40,549 nt of DNA, taken from NCBI GenBank assembly GCA_019307065.1, contig JAFDKH010000024.1, positions 1 to 40,549 on the forward strand, given 5' to 3'. The stretch comes from Deltaproteobacteria bacterium (GTDB lineage Bacteria; Myxococcota; B64-G9). A program made the translations under genes and the position numbers. This document shows positions 31,154 to 39,477 of this stretch, one piece after another; position 1 is the first letter of the stretch, and every line of letters begins with the position of its first letter. The notes under the pieces are model-generated. The model made no database searches, had not been told where the DNA came from, and saw nothing but the letters and a program-made list of their open reading frames with translations.

Positions 31154-32626
31154 CTACTTCTTCCAGGCCCAGGAAGTGAACAAAATCAGCACCGAAAACA
31201 ACTCCAGACGCCCGAGCAGCATCAGGATGCTCATGATCCACTTGGCTAAATCGGGCAAATGGGCCCAATTGGCCGCCGGGCCGACCTCGCCCAGGCCGGG
31301 GCCGATATTGCCGATAGCTGCCACCGAAGCCGAACTGGCGGTAACCAGATCGTATCCGCAAGCAGCCATTGTCAGTGTGCCGACTACGAACAGCGCCGCA
31401 AAAACTGCTCCAAAAGCCATGATGTTGGCGACGATTTTCGGATCAATGACTTTGTCGCCGACTCGAATTGGCCTGATAGCGTGCGGGAAGACCAAGTGGT
31501 GCAGTTCTCGCATTATGGCTTTGACATAGATTATAAAACGGGCGACTTTCATGCCGCCGCCGGTTGAACCCATACAGCCGCCGACGAACATCAGCAGAAC
31601 CAGTAACAGCCGCATTATTTGCGGCCAGGCATCGAAATCCGCAGTGGCATAGCCGGTAGTCGTGCCGATTGAAATTGCCTGGAAGACGACGTCGCGTATG
31701 TGCTGCTCGAGACCCGAATTGAAGGGAACCACCAACAGGCCGATCACGACAACTACCAGAATAATGCCGGCATAGGTTCTGAATTCGGGGTTTTGGAACA
31801 TGGGCCGCGGGTTCAAACGGAACAAATGGGCATACAGCGAGAAATTGACTCCGGCCATGAACATGAAAACGATGATGATCCACTGCGTGGCCGGGCTGAA
31901 AAAAGCGACCGACTCGCCATGGGTCGAGAAGCCGCCGGTCGACATGGTCGTAAACGTATGACAGAAAGCGTCATAGACCGAGGTACCCGAGATTATCAGT
32001 AGAACTACTTCGGCGACCGAAATGCCCAAATACAACTTCCACATATCCGAGGCGACATCCTTCATGCGCGGGCGTTCGCGCTCGAAGGCCACTCCTCCGG
32101 GAGTTTCGGCCTTGACCAGCCGGTAGCCGCCGACTCCCAGGAAAGACAAAAGGGCGACGCTTAAAACGACAATACCCATGCCGCCCAGCCACTGGGTCAT
32201 GCAACGCCAGAACTGCAAACCGTGGGGGATTTTTTCGATTTCATTGCCGGGGTTGCCGAAAATACTCGCGCCGGTCGTGGTAAAGCCGCTCATGGTTTCA
32301 AAAAAAGCGTCGGTCAGAGATTCGGTAACCCCGGAGAACAAATAAGGCAGCATGCCCAAGATTACGGCCGCCAGCCAGGCAGCCGAGACAATTGCAAAAC
32401 CTTCCCGGCGACCCAGTTTCTTGCTCATAAAGCCGCTGTATTTGTGACGCAAGCTCAGGCCGGTCACCAGCGCAAAGGCAGACACCACTGCGAAAGCTAC
32501 GATCTCACCGGTTTCATAGGGGCTCTGCGAATCGTAGATAATTGAAACTACTAAAGGAGCCAGCAGGCATAGCCCTAGAATGAGCAGCAGATAGCTGAGG
32601 ACTCCAAGAACTGTGCGCCAGGCCAT
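31154..32626 (-). CDS. trkH: potassium uptake protein TrkH
   Basis: From the ATG at 32624-32626 the protein has 490 residues. It is a multi-pass membrane protein with the four pore loops of Trk/Ktr K+ transporters, visible as TMSGFTTTGASI, TMSTGGFSTHG, IGTTTGYATADF and GCMGSTGGGMK. Glycines in each loop form the selectivity filter. It is paired with trkA, one base after that gene's stop codon (TGA, then ATG). An upstream in-frame start at 32689 would lie inside trkA and is rejected. The reading of pore loops and length is typical. Confidence 0.94.
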   Translation of the reverse strand: MAWRTVLGVLSYLLLILGLCLLAPLVVSIIYDSQSPYETGEIVAFAVVSAFALVTGLSLRHKYSGFMSKKLGRREGFAIVSAAWLAAVILGMLPYLFSGVTESLTDAFFETMSGFTTTGASIFGNPGNEIEKIPHGLQFWRCMTQWLGGMGIVVLSVALLSFLGVGGYRLVKAETPGGVAFERERPRMKDVASDMWKLYLGISVAEVVLLIISGTSVYDAFCHTFTTMSTGGFSTHGESVAFFSPATQWIIIVFMFMAGVNFSLYAHLFRLNPRPMFQNPEFRTYAGIILVVVVIGLLVVPFNSGLEQHIRDVVFQAISIGTTTGYATADFDAWPQIMRLLLVLLMFVGGCMGSTGGGMKVARFIIYVKAIMRELHHLVFPHAIRPIRVGDKVIDPKIVANIMAFGAVFAALFVVGTLTMAACGYDLVTASSASVAAIGNIGPGLGEVGPAANWAHLPDLAKWIMSILMLLGRLELFSVLILFTSWAWKK

Positions 32627-32627
32627 A

Positions 32628-33986
32628 TCAAAACCACTTGCGACGGGTGAACAATTTTTCAATCCGGGGGATGGCGTCGGGCAGGGCAAAGACTACCACG
32701 ATATCGCCGGGTTCGAGCAGCGTATCGCCGGTTGGGATTTGCATATCTCCTTTACGGACGATAGCTCCGACCAGGGCGTCCTTGGGGAACTTGAGATCCT
32801 TGAGCTTCTTTTTGACGGCCGGTGAGTCGGCGGTCGCCTCCATCTCGATGATTTCGGCTCGGCTTTCAGCCAGGCGGGTGACTGAATGGACGTGCCCGCG
32901 CCTGACATGCATCAGAATTTCCCCGACCGTAACCAGGCGCGGGTTGACTACGATTTGGACTCCCAGGCTGTCGAGCACCGGCACGTAATCGGGGTTGTGA
33001 ACCAGGACGGCGGCCATTGTCCGGCTGTGCTTTTTGGCCAGCAAAGCGGTCAGCACATTACGCTGATCGTCATCGGAAACTGCGCAGAACAAATCACATT
33101 CTTCAAGGTTGGCCTCTTCGAGAACATCCAGATTGGTGCCGTCTCCGTGTATAACAGTGACTTTTTTAAGTAGATTGGCGGCTTCCTCGATGGCCTCTTC
33201 GTTGGTGTCGATCAGGTATATCTTTTCGACTCTGTCCTGGATCGATTCGGCCAGTTGAATGCCGATCCGGCTGGCGCCCGAGATGATAACCGTTTCGACG
33301 TTTTTTGCCCGGCGATAGATCATCGGTGACACAAAGTGAACCGTGTTGGCCGAAACAAGTATATGGATATTGTCACCGGGTTCGATCTTGTGGTTGCCTT
33401 TGGGGACGATTACTTCCTCGCCGCGGGTGATATACAGAATCAAGAATGCGTCGACATCGCCGAGTTCTCTCAGTTCGGCCAGGGTCTTGCCGACTATCGG
33501 GCTGTCTTGGTCGATGTCGAAACCCAGCATGAGTACCTGGTCGCCGGCCAGGGTGGCAAAATCGCTAGAACCGGGGATTTCGATCATGCGCGTCAAGGCG
33601 TTGACGATTGCCGGGTCGGGGTTAATCACATGGTCGATTCCCAATTCTTGCAGCGGCATGACAGTCGATTCGTCCAGGTATTCCTGGTTGCGGATGCGCA
33701 CGATCCGGTGCTTGACGCCCAGGCGCGAGGCCAGCATGCCGACAACTAGATTGATCTCATCTACGTCGGTTACGGCGATGACCATTTCGGCCGATTTGAT
33801 TCCGGCCCGAATCAGCACGCTGGGCATGGCAGCGTTGCCGCGGATTGATAAAACATCGAGCTTGTCTTGAAGTTCGTTGATTTTCTTGCGGCTGCGGTCG
33901 ATGACCGCCACTCGGTGACCCTCGAGCGACAACTGCTCGGCCAGGGCGACTCCGACCACACCGGCACCAACAATCAGAATCCTCAT
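32628..33986 (-). CDS. trkA: potassium uptake regulator TrkA
   Basis: From the ATG at 33984-33986 the protein has 452 residues with two NAD-binding RCK domains. The first opens with MRILIVGAGVVGVALAEQL (GxGxxG-type fold), and the second repeats at about residue 228 with TVIISGASRIGIQLAESI. Each is followed by an RCK-C-like domain. It is the cytoplasmic gating subunit of the TrkH channel. GGAGG lies about four bases before the ATG. An in-frame start at 34124 would add 46 residues that contain no family-like sequence, so the shorter form is used. A promoter is proposed at 34008-34036. Confidence 0.94.
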   Translation of the reverse strand: MRILIVGAGVVGVALAEQLSLEGHRVAVIDRSRKKINELQDKLDVLSIRGNAAMPSVLIRAGIKSAEMVIAVTDVDEINLVVGMLASRLGVKHRIVRIRNQEYLDESTVMPLQELGIDHVINPDPAIVNALTRMIEIPGSSDFATLAGDQVLMLGFDIDQDSPIVGKTLAELRELGDVDAFLILYITRGEEVIVPKGNHKIEPGDNIHILVSANTVHFVSPMIYRRAKNVETVIISGASRIGIQLAESIQDRVEKIYLIDTNEEAIEEAANLLKKVTVIHGDGTNLDVLEEANLEECDLFCAVSDDDQRNVLTALLAKKHSRTMAAVLVHNPDYVPVLDSLGVQIVVNPRLVTVGEILMHVRRGHVHSVTRLAESRAEIIEMEATADSPAVKKKLKDLKFPKDALVGAIVRKGDMQIPTGDTLLEPGDIVVVFALPDAIPRIEKLFTRRKWF

Positions 33987-34007
33987 AATGCCTCCGTTGT
34001 GGCAAGG

Positions 34008-34036
34008 ATGGTATTTTAGAGTAGGGTGCAGGTCAA
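34008..34036 (-). promoter_or_regulatory. sigma70-like promoter for trkA
   Basis: On the minus strand, TTGACC (34031-34036; five of six bases match the consensus) and TACCAT (34008-34013; four of six) are separated by 17 bases. The -10 box ends about 22 bp before the trkA start codon. This would drive trkA, trkH and the genes behind them. The 67-bp gap between trkA and the upstream gene makes a new promoter here reasonable. Confidence 0.4.
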
Positions 34037-34053
34037 GTGTAGGTAAATCTAGT

Positions 34054-34722
34054 TTATAGACTTTTGAGCAAGTACATATAAGTTCTCGGCGAGCGCGGCA
34101 GGCTGTTGGGAGGTTCGCGTTCAATGCGGTAGTGGATTTTCAAGAAATCATCGAGAGCATCTTCGATTTCGGCAGGTGTCTTGATGGTTGTAAAGCTGAA
34201 TGAACATCGACCGGCTTGTTGCAACTCGGCTTTGGCTTCGATCTTGCTGGTTTTGAAAAATGCGCCAGCCTTGCTAGCCGGCTTGGGTGCGAGTTTCCCT
34301 GACCAGCGCAGTACCAGAACATGCCGAAAGCCGGTCTTGAGCAATTGGGTGAGTTTCGGGCTGATCTTACCTTTTATCTGGTCGGCTGTCTTGCGGCAGG
34401 CGGCTGCCTGACTGTCGGCCGATGAAGATGCTTCGCCGAGTTGGGGACCGGTTGGAGTTACGAAAGCACTCATTTTGCAACTCGAACTATCTTTTGCGGT
34501 TTCACAAGAAACCTCGAGAACTACATCGGCCGTAGCCGCATCGGCGTCTTTGGCCAGGACGCGCAGGTTGAGTTGGCCGAGCATGTCTTCGATTGTAACG
34601 CGGCACTCGGTTGTCAGACCGCTGGCTTCAGAAGGGCTGATTACTGCAGTCGGTTTGCCGGCCAGGCAGGGTAGACAAACTGCCATTATCGCCAGAATGG
34701 TTACGGCTTGTCGTGAAATCAT
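34054..34722 (-). CDS. exported protein of unknown family
   Basis: From the ATG at 34720-34722 the protein has 222 residues with a Sec-type signal peptide (about residues 1-22). CTGGAG lies eight bases before this ATG, supporting it over an in-frame start at 34833. I do not recognise a family. The mature protein has several cysteines, including VSCETAKDSSSC, and a Lys-rich middle. The style (short cytosine-pair exported proteins in operons with Cys-rich lipoproteins) is common in myxobacterial genomes. It follows the cysteine-rich lipoprotein gene by 26 bp and is probably co-transcribed with it. Confidence 0.7.
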   Translation of the reverse strand: MISRQAVTILAIMAVCLPCLAGKPTAVISPSEASGLTTECRVTIEDMLGQLNLRVLAKDADAATADVVLEVSCETAKDSSSCKMSAFVTPTGPQLGEASSSADSQAAACRKTADQIKGKISPKLTQLLKTGFRHVLVLRWSGKLAPKPASKAGAFFKTSKIEAKAELQQAGRCSFSFTTIKTPAEIEDALDDFLKIHYRIEREPPNSLPRSPRTYMYLLKSL

Positions 34723-34748
34723 AATAAGTACTCCAGATAATACAGCGT

Positions 34749-36209
34749 CTATGGGTCGGGAACATCCATCAAGTGCGGCGTGTGCCGCAGCCAGGAAATG
34801 TTCAAGTGGCCTTCTCGTATCAAGGAGGCACAAGAAGTGTCATCAGGCATACGCATCAAGCGGTGATAGGTGCGATCTTCATGCTCGTGGATAAGAGTTG
34901 TGGTATCTGTATTGAGTGCGGGCATACTGGCCGAGATAACCAGCTGGACATTGTCGATGGTCGACAAGCCGCGGATATGGTCGTTGTCGAGGATTTCGCC
35001 GTGGTAGATCGCTTTCCAGCGTTGTACGTTATAGACCTTGCCGCGCAGGGTTCCGTCCATATAAGTTGTCATGGCTACGTTGCCGTCTTCGTCTTCGTCC
35101 CAGAAACGCGGGTCGTCTGGGTTGGCCTCGAAGTCTTGTTTGGTCGGCAGCGGATCGTTGATCGGATCTTCGAGGATACAACCGCGGACTTCGACCGATT
35201 GAGTGGTTTCGAATGGCGAACCGGGTGTGGCCGAGTCGACCTCGACAAATTGCTCGAGAATCGGCAGGGATTTAAGGTAGGTGTGCGGAATCAGCATCCA
35301 GGCCAGATCATCGAAGGGCTCGTCGGAGTCGATGAAATTAATTAGATTGATTTCACAGACCTTTTCCTCGAGTTTCAATTGGTTGCCCTCGTGGTGGCTT
35401 ATTTTGATCAAGAACAGGTTTGACGAATAGGTGTTCATCCGGTTGACCAGGGGCAGTCCCAGGGTAACCACGCCGATCTCCATGCGCATGCCCCAGACTC
35501 CGCGAAAATCATGGGCCGGGCTGGTGTCCGGGCCGGACCCGAAGTCGATTGGATCGGGGTTTTCATCGCAGACGCTTTTTGCGCCGTTCTTACAGATCAT
35601 CAGGCCGGTTTTCGAGTCTCTTTCTTTGTCGCAGTCGCAAAAATATTGCCAGCCCAGGCCCTTGCACTGGCTGTCGCGATTGCACTGGGTCGGCGGCAGC
35701 TTGCCGGGCGAGATATATTTTTCCCATCCGGACTGCAGGCACTGACCGACCGGAGTACAAGTCAGGTCGTCGCCTTCAAATCCAAAACAATCGTTATCGT
35801 TGCCGCAATGAGCACCGCATTTACCCTTGCATTCATCGTCAGGATTCATCCACAGTGGGCAGGTTTCTGTTCCATTACAGTGAGCCCCTGATTTGGTGCA
35901 GATTCCATTGCAGTAGCGGCCCTGGCCGCAATCGTCATGGTCGCTACAGTTGCTATCGCCATCCGGTTCGAGGCATTGGCCAAAACTGTTACAGATCATG
36001 CCATCGCCCACAAACACGCAGTCGGCCGAGCTACGGCAATCTGCCCAGCAGAAACCCTGATCGTTGCAGTAACGACCCGGGCCACAGTCGAAGTAGCCGA
36101 CACAGGTCTTGTAATCCAACTCGTTTTGGTCGACTGGAGTTCCAACAGTCTCCGAGCAGCCGGCTGCCAGCAGAAGCAACCCAGACAAAATCCCCAATTT
36201 TCTTATCAT
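34749..36209 (-). CDS. cysteine-rich lipoprotein with Dickkopf-like modules
   Basis: The 486-residue protein has a lipoprotein signal ending LAAGC (Cys18). Residues about 35-215 hold short cysteine modules such as CVGYFDCGPGRYC, CRSSADC and CSDHDDCGQGRYC, close to the Dickkopf N-terminal cysteine-rich pattern common in Myxococcota. The second half (about 225-486) has few cysteines and a beta-rich look, with an aspartate-rich stretch (DEDEDGN). No catalytic motif is visible, so it may be an adhesion or scaffold protein (inference). GAGG lies eight bases before the ATG. It is divergent from the next lipoprotein gene. Confidence 0.82.
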   Translation of the reverse strand: MIRKLGILSGLLLLAAGCSETVGTPVDQNELDYKTCVGYFDCGPGRYCNDQGFCWADCRSSADCVFVGDGMICNSFGQCLEPDGDSNCSDHDDCGQGRYCNGICTKSGAHCNGTETCPLWMNPDDECKGKCGAHCGNDNDCFGFEGDDLTCTPVGQCLQSGWEKYISPGKLPPTQCNRDSQCKGLGWQYFCDCDKERDSKTGLMICKNGAKSVCDENPDPIDFGSGPDTSPAHDFRGVWGMRMEIGVVTLGLPLVNRMNTYSSNLFLIKISHHEGNQLKLEEKVCEINLINFIDSDEPFDDLAWMLIPHTYLKSLPILEQFVEVDSATPGSPFETTQSVEVRGCILEDPINDPLPTKQDFEANPDDPRFWDEDEDGNVAMTTYMDGTLRGKVYNVQRWKAIYHGEILDNDHIRGLSTIDNVQLVISASMPALNTDTTTLIHEHEDRTYHRLMRMPDDTSCASLIREGHLNISWLRHTPHLMDVPDP

Positions 36210-36253
36210 CTTCGGGCCTCAAGTAGTTGTATAGGCTTAATAAGATGACGGCT

Positions 36254-36271
36254 TTGACAACTGGTTGTCAA
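36254..36271. promoter_or_regulatory. perfect inverted repeat TTGACAAC-TG-GTTGTCAA
   Basis: Eight-base arms at 36254-36261 and 36264-36271 are exact reverse complements, separated by two bases. Each arm contains TTGACA, so each could also serve as a -35 box in opposite directions. No perfect -10 lies 17 bases from either. The site is 45 bp before one lipoprotein gene start (36209) and 73 bp before the other (36345), so it is a likely shared operator. Confidence 0.5.
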
Positions 36272-36296
36272 GAGAAAGAGATACTGCTAGTGTCCA

Positions 36297-36324
36297 GTTA
36301 CAGTTCAAACAAACCAGGTATAAG
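36297..36324 (+). promoter_or_regulatory. possible promoter for the second cysteine-rich lipoprotein
   Basis: GTTACA (36297-36302; four of six bases match) and TATAAG (36319-36324; five of six) are separated by 16 bases. The transcript would start near 36331, at the ribosome binding site AAGGAGG (36331-36337), leaving almost no leader. This makes the promoter doubtful despite the good -10 box. Confidence 0.22.
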
Positions 36325-36344
36325 CCTCATAAGGAGGTTACCAG

Positions 36345-37415
36345 ATGAGAAAGCTTTTTATGTTGGCAATTCTTCCGGCAGTTGTATGTGTTTATGCATG
36401 CAGTTCGAGTAATGACAACAGCTGCGTTTCAAATGCGGATTGTCCGCGCAATCAATATTGTGCCGCCAGCGGCCTGTGTGAAGCCGGCTGCGTCTCGGAT
36501 GCCGATTGTCCGGACGGCACCTGCAACCTGAGTACTCACCAGTGTCAAACCGCCGACGATGGCGGCCCCGACGGCGACGGCGGGACCGACGGCGGCGGCG
36601 ATACCGGCAACGACCCGGGCCCCGGTGATCAGGCTGCCGACCAGGGTGAGTGTCAGGCGACTCATGACAAGCAAATGGGTGTGCCTTGTGACTGCGACGA
36701 CGAGTGCGCCCCGGCGGCCCCGTTCTGTTTTGCCGACATCATGAACGATAGCGGCCCGCTTTATTGCACCATCCGCGACTGCACCGCCGGAAGCTGTCCG
36801 GCCAACTACGAGTGTAACGATTTTTACACCACCGCTGATCCACCCCAGCCGCCGTTCTGTCAGAAATGCCTGGGAGGTACACCGCGCGATATCGACGCCG
36901 AATGCAAGTGTGATTCCGATTGCGGGGACGACGCCCCGGTCTGCTTTAAGAACATCGCCGACGAGACTGCGCCGGCCATGTGTACAATTACCGGCTGTGC
37001 CATCGGGGCCGGTGACACATGCCCCGGGATTCACGAGTGCTGGATGTCGTTCGACATGGCCGATCCCGATTTGGTAGTCAATTTCTGCAAGATCTGCGAT
37101 CCCGGCGACGGCTCTTTGGCCGAAGGGACCGAGTGCGGTTGTAACAAGGATTGTGCCGGCGAGGCGATCTGCACCAAGGACATCGGTTCGGAAGATCCGA
37201 TGAAATGTGTGGTTTGCCTGGGCGGCACCCCGCGCGGGTTCGGCGAGGCTTGCGAGTGTGACGTTGATTGCGGCGTAGACTACCCGAAATGCTTGATAAA
37301 CAACAACTATTGTTCAGTCCTCAATTGCTTAGACGATCCCAATATCACCTGTCCGGAGGACTCGCATTGTGAAGATTTCTACGGGATCTTCTCGTATTGC
37401 ATGAAGGACGAGTAA
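36345..37415 (+). CDS. cysteine-rich lipoprotein with tandem CxCDxDC modules
   Basis: The 356-residue protein has a lipoprotein signal (Cys19 in VYAC), two short Dickkopf-like units (CVSNADCP and CVSDADCP) and a Gly/Asp-rich linker at about 70-100. It then has tandem modules of about 60-75 residues. Each starts with a CxCDxDC motif (CDCDDEC, CKCDSDC, CGCNKDC, CECDVDC) and ends near FCQKC or similar. I count four modules, of which the third is shortened to about 40 residues. Two modules share LGGTPR before the motif. Function is unknown; surface binding is likely (inference). AAGGAGG at 36331-36337 lies seven bases before the ATG. Confidence 0.85.
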   Translation: MRKLFMLAILPAVVCVYACSSSNDNSCVSNADCPRNQYCAASGLCEAGCVSDADCPDGTCNLSTHQCQTADDGGPDGDGGTDGGGDTGNDPGPGDQAADQGECQATHDKQMGVPCDCDDECAPAAPFCFADIMNDSGPLYCTIRDCTAGSCPANYECNDFYTTADPPQPPFCQKCLGGTPRDIDAECKCDSDCGDDAPVCFKNIADETAPAMCTITGCAIGAGDTCPGIHECWMSFDMADPDLVVNFCKICDPGDGSLAEGTECGCNKDCAGEAICTKDIGSEDPMKCVVCLGGTPRGFGEACECDVDCGVDYPKCLINNNYCSVLNCLDDPNITCPEDSHCEDFYGIFSYCMKDE

Positions 37416-37417
37416 GA

Positions 37418-37972
37418 CTAGTCCCACTTCCCGACCCAGCTACATTTGTCGTCGCCGCGTGCCCGGCATTGGGTATGTTCGACCTGCAGGTTTTTAGCGC
37501 CGACCATTTCGAACAAGCGGTTTAGATAACCGCTCAGTTCCAGGCAATAGAGTTCATCTGCAATCGAACATTTAACCAGGCTGGCGCTGGCCTGGTTTTT
37601 GCCCTGGCGCTCGATCTGCCATTCGCCGAAATCGCAAAATCGGCTCCAATATTGGCCGGCCTTTTCTATAACGTAGGCCGGGTTGGCCATGCGCAAGAAA
37701 AGACGCTGGATCTTGGTTAGATCTTGCTCGGCGTCGAAACGACCGAATTCGTAGGCCAGTTGTTTATCGCGCCCGCCGAGAACTTCGACCAGCACGTGCA
37801 AGGCCTGGACGATCAGGTCCAGATCGAACCAACCCATCGACACCGACATTTCGACCTGGACCCGGTCCTTTTCGGGCAGCGACTCAATCAGGCGTTTCCA
37901 GCCCTGGTTGCCGTAGCGCGCGCGAATAAATGATTTCAGCGCGATGAAAAACGTTCCTTTGACCCTGGCCAT
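37418..37972 (-). CDS. DUF2378/V4R-like sensor-type protein
   Basis: The 184-residue protein is all-helical at its start (VKGTFFIALKSFIRARYG), which resembles DUF2378 proteins of myxobacteria. It ends with HTQCRARGDDKCSW, a cysteine pattern like that of the V4R/4-vinyl-reductase-type ligand-binding domain. I infer a small-molecule or metal sensor role, but there is no output domain such as HTH or kinase. It lies 17 bp downstream of the radical SAM gene and probably shares its transcript. It ends two bases from the convergent lipoprotein gene. Confidence 0.68.
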   Translation of the reverse strand: MARVKGTFFIALKSFIRARYGNQGWKRLIESLPEKDRVQVEMSVSMGWFDLDLIVQALHVLVEVLGGRDKQLAYEFGRFDAEQDLTKIQRLFLRMANPAYVIEKAGQYWSRFCDFGEWQIERQGKNQASASLVKCSIADELYCLELSGYLNRLFEMVGAKNLQVEHTQCRARGDDKCSWVGKWD

Positions 37973-37989
37973 TGAGTGTCTCCGATAAT

Positions 37990-38871
37990 TTACAAAGCCC
38001 GCAGGTACTCCGGTCGCAGCAGCGGCGAGTCGGGGTCGGATAATGTTTTGTCAATGGTTTCCAATAGACGCAGCTTGTCTTTTTGCAAGTCACCCTTGAG
38101 GGCCAGGTAATTCGAAGCATGGTTGGATCGGAAAATGATTCCATCGGCCTGCATGTTGTCGATCAGCACCCGGCACTCTTTGAGTATCTCGACCTGGTCG
38201 AGCATGCGCCAGTCGGGATCGCCATAGGCTTCTTCATAGCTCGGCGTGCGCGGAGCCGTCATCAGCGTCAAGGCCGAGGCATACTTGGGGCGGATGCGGT
38301 TGAGTGCTTTGGCGGTCGCTATGGCATGCCGTTTTGATCCTTTGGGCCCGGCGGCTCCCAGAATGACGGTAATTGATAAATCGAACCCGGCCTGATGGGC
38401 TCGCTTACAGGCTTCGACCATTTCGTCACAAGTGGCACCCTTGTCGATTCGCCTAAGGACCTCGTCATCACCGGATTCCAACCCGAAATACAACATACTC
38501 ATTCCGGCTTTGTGAACCGCTTGCATGTCTTTTACCGAGTGATGCAACAGATTCTGGGGTGAGGCGTAGGAGGTTACTCTTTCAAGATCGGGAAACTTGT
38601 CATAAAGGCGGCCTAGAATTCGCAGCATGCGCTGCGGCGCAAGCGCCATTGCGTCCCCGTCGGCCAGGAACACTCTGCGAGTGTCGGGCATTTCCCGGGC
38701 GGCTTCGTCGATCTCTCTAAACAGTTCCTTTTCGGGCCGTACCCGAAAGCGTTTGCTTTGGTAAGCCACGCAGAAGGCACAGCGATTGTGCGTGCAGCCC
38801 AGGGTGGCTTGAAAAATGAGTGAATAGGCCTCGGAAGGCGGACGATAGAGCGGCATGTCGTATTCGAACAT
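37990..38871 (-). CDS. radical SAM protein with Cx4Cx2C motif
   Basis: The 293-residue protein has the cluster cysteines as CTHNRCAFC (Cys26, Cys31 and Cys34), a spacing of Cx4Cx2C rather than the canonical Cx3Cx2C. Later motifs are FGLESGDDEVLRRIDKGAT and VILGAAGPKGSKRH. It resembles Elp3/B12-independent-type radical SAM proteins used for small-molecule or RNA chemistry, but no specific family can be claimed. CGGAGG lies eight bases before the ATG at 38869-38871. It is divergent from the cysteine-rich gene at 38977, and the downstream DUF2378-like gene may be its partner. Confidence 0.86.
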   Translation of the reverse strand: MFEYDMPLYRPPSEAYSLIFQATLGCTHNRCAFCVAYQSKRFRVRPEKELFREIDEAAREMPDTRRVFLADGDAMALAPQRMLRILGRLYDKFPDLERVTSYASPQNLLHHSVKDMQAVHKAGMSMLYFGLESGDDEVLRRIDKGATCDEMVEACKRAHQAGFDLSITVILGAAGPKGSKRHAIATAKALNRIRPKYASALTLMTAPRTPSYEEAYGDPDWRMLDQVEILKECRVLIDNMQADGIIFRSNHASNYLALKGDLQKDKLRLLETIDKTLSDPDSPLLRPEYLRAL

Positions 38872-38883
38872 TGATTATCCTCC

Positions 38884-38906
38884 GATGACTGCCTTAACTT
38901 GTCATC
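38884..38906. promoter_or_regulatory. inverted repeat GATGAC-N11-GTCATC
   Basis: GATGAC (38884-38889) and GTCATC (38901-38906) are exact reverse complements 11 bases apart, in the 105-bp region between the radical SAM gene and the divergent cysteine-rich gene. The arm length is modest but the position is right for an operator. The ribosome binding site of the radical SAM gene overlaps the left side. Confidence 0.3.
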
Positions 38907-38942
38907 AAATCAGGAGATTATCATAGAGAGACAAATATGGTA

Positions 38943-38948
38943 TATAAT
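38943..38948 (+). promoter_or_regulatory. perfect -10 box TATAAT for the cysteine-rich gene
   Basis: TATAAT matches the consensus at all six positions and lies 28 bp before the ATG at 38977. The hexamer 17 bases upstream (ATCATA at 38920-38925) matches TTGACA at only three positions, so the -35 box is weak. AGGAGG (38965-38970) is the ribosome binding site, six bases before the ATG. Confidence 0.35.
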
Positions 38949-38976
38949 GATATTGGACACACATAGGAGGGCAGCT

Positions 38977-39465
38977 ATGAGCCGGAAAAGGCTGGAAGAG
39001 TATTTTGAAAATTACCAATTCTCCGCAAACAGCCTGATTCGCAAAGACGGCGACCGTTTGTGGATCCCTGATTTATTTTGTCACAACGGGCACAGCTTGA
39101 AAGTCGAAAAAGTGACTTTCGACAACTTGCCGGGTTTCAATATTCTATGTCGGGTTGGCGGCGAAGGCGGTCCGGAAGAAGATATCTACCTGTCACCGAT
39201 CATCAACGATTCGCGGAAAAAGGGGGCCGAGCAGCCCGAGGGTACCCGCCTGCAATTGACTTGCCCGGTCTGCAAGGAAGAGCTCAAGCAGTTGGTGCCG
39301 TGTACATGCCGGGTGGGGGCATATCGCCGGGCGGTTTATCTGACGCCCGACCCCGACGAAATGGGCGCCGTCGGCATTTGTGAAATCTACGGTTGCCCGC
39401 AATCGTTCGTTACCGAAGAAGGCGAACTACTCTATGAAGTAGTCGTCGAGGGTTCGCGCGAGTGA
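38977..39465 (+). CDS. cysteine-rich putative zinc protein, paralogue of 10429-10863
   Basis: From the ATG at 38977 (AGGAGG six bases upstream) the protein has 162 residues. It has four metal-ligand pairs: Cys35/His39 (CHNGH), Cys96/99 (CPVC), Cys109/111 and Cys135/140. The gene at 10429-10863 has matching pairs, Cys20/24, Cys79/82, Cys92/95 and Cys113/118, with similar gaps between them. The first pair is CxxxC there and CxxxH here, which favours zinc over iron-sulphur. The 26-residue in-frame extension starting at 38899 is not supported. No known family is recognised, and the two paralogues sit in unrelated contexts. Confidence 0.72.
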   Translation: MSRKRLEEYFENYQFSANSLIRKDGDRLWIPDLFCHNGHSLKVEKVTFDNLPGFNILCRVGGEGGPEEDIYLSPIINDSRKKGAEQPEGTRLQLTCPVCKEELKQLVPCTCRVGAYRRAVYLTPDPDEMGAVGICEIYGCPQSFVTEEGELLYEVVVEGSRE

Positions 39466-39477
39466 TCGGCGACTAGA

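Noticed and set aside
36429..37034. 201-residue open frame on the minus strand inside the cysteine-rich lipoprotein gene
   Set aside because: It lies antisense to a well-supported gene with signal peptide and ribosome binding site. It is a by-product of the Cys/Gly/Asp codon bias of that gene.
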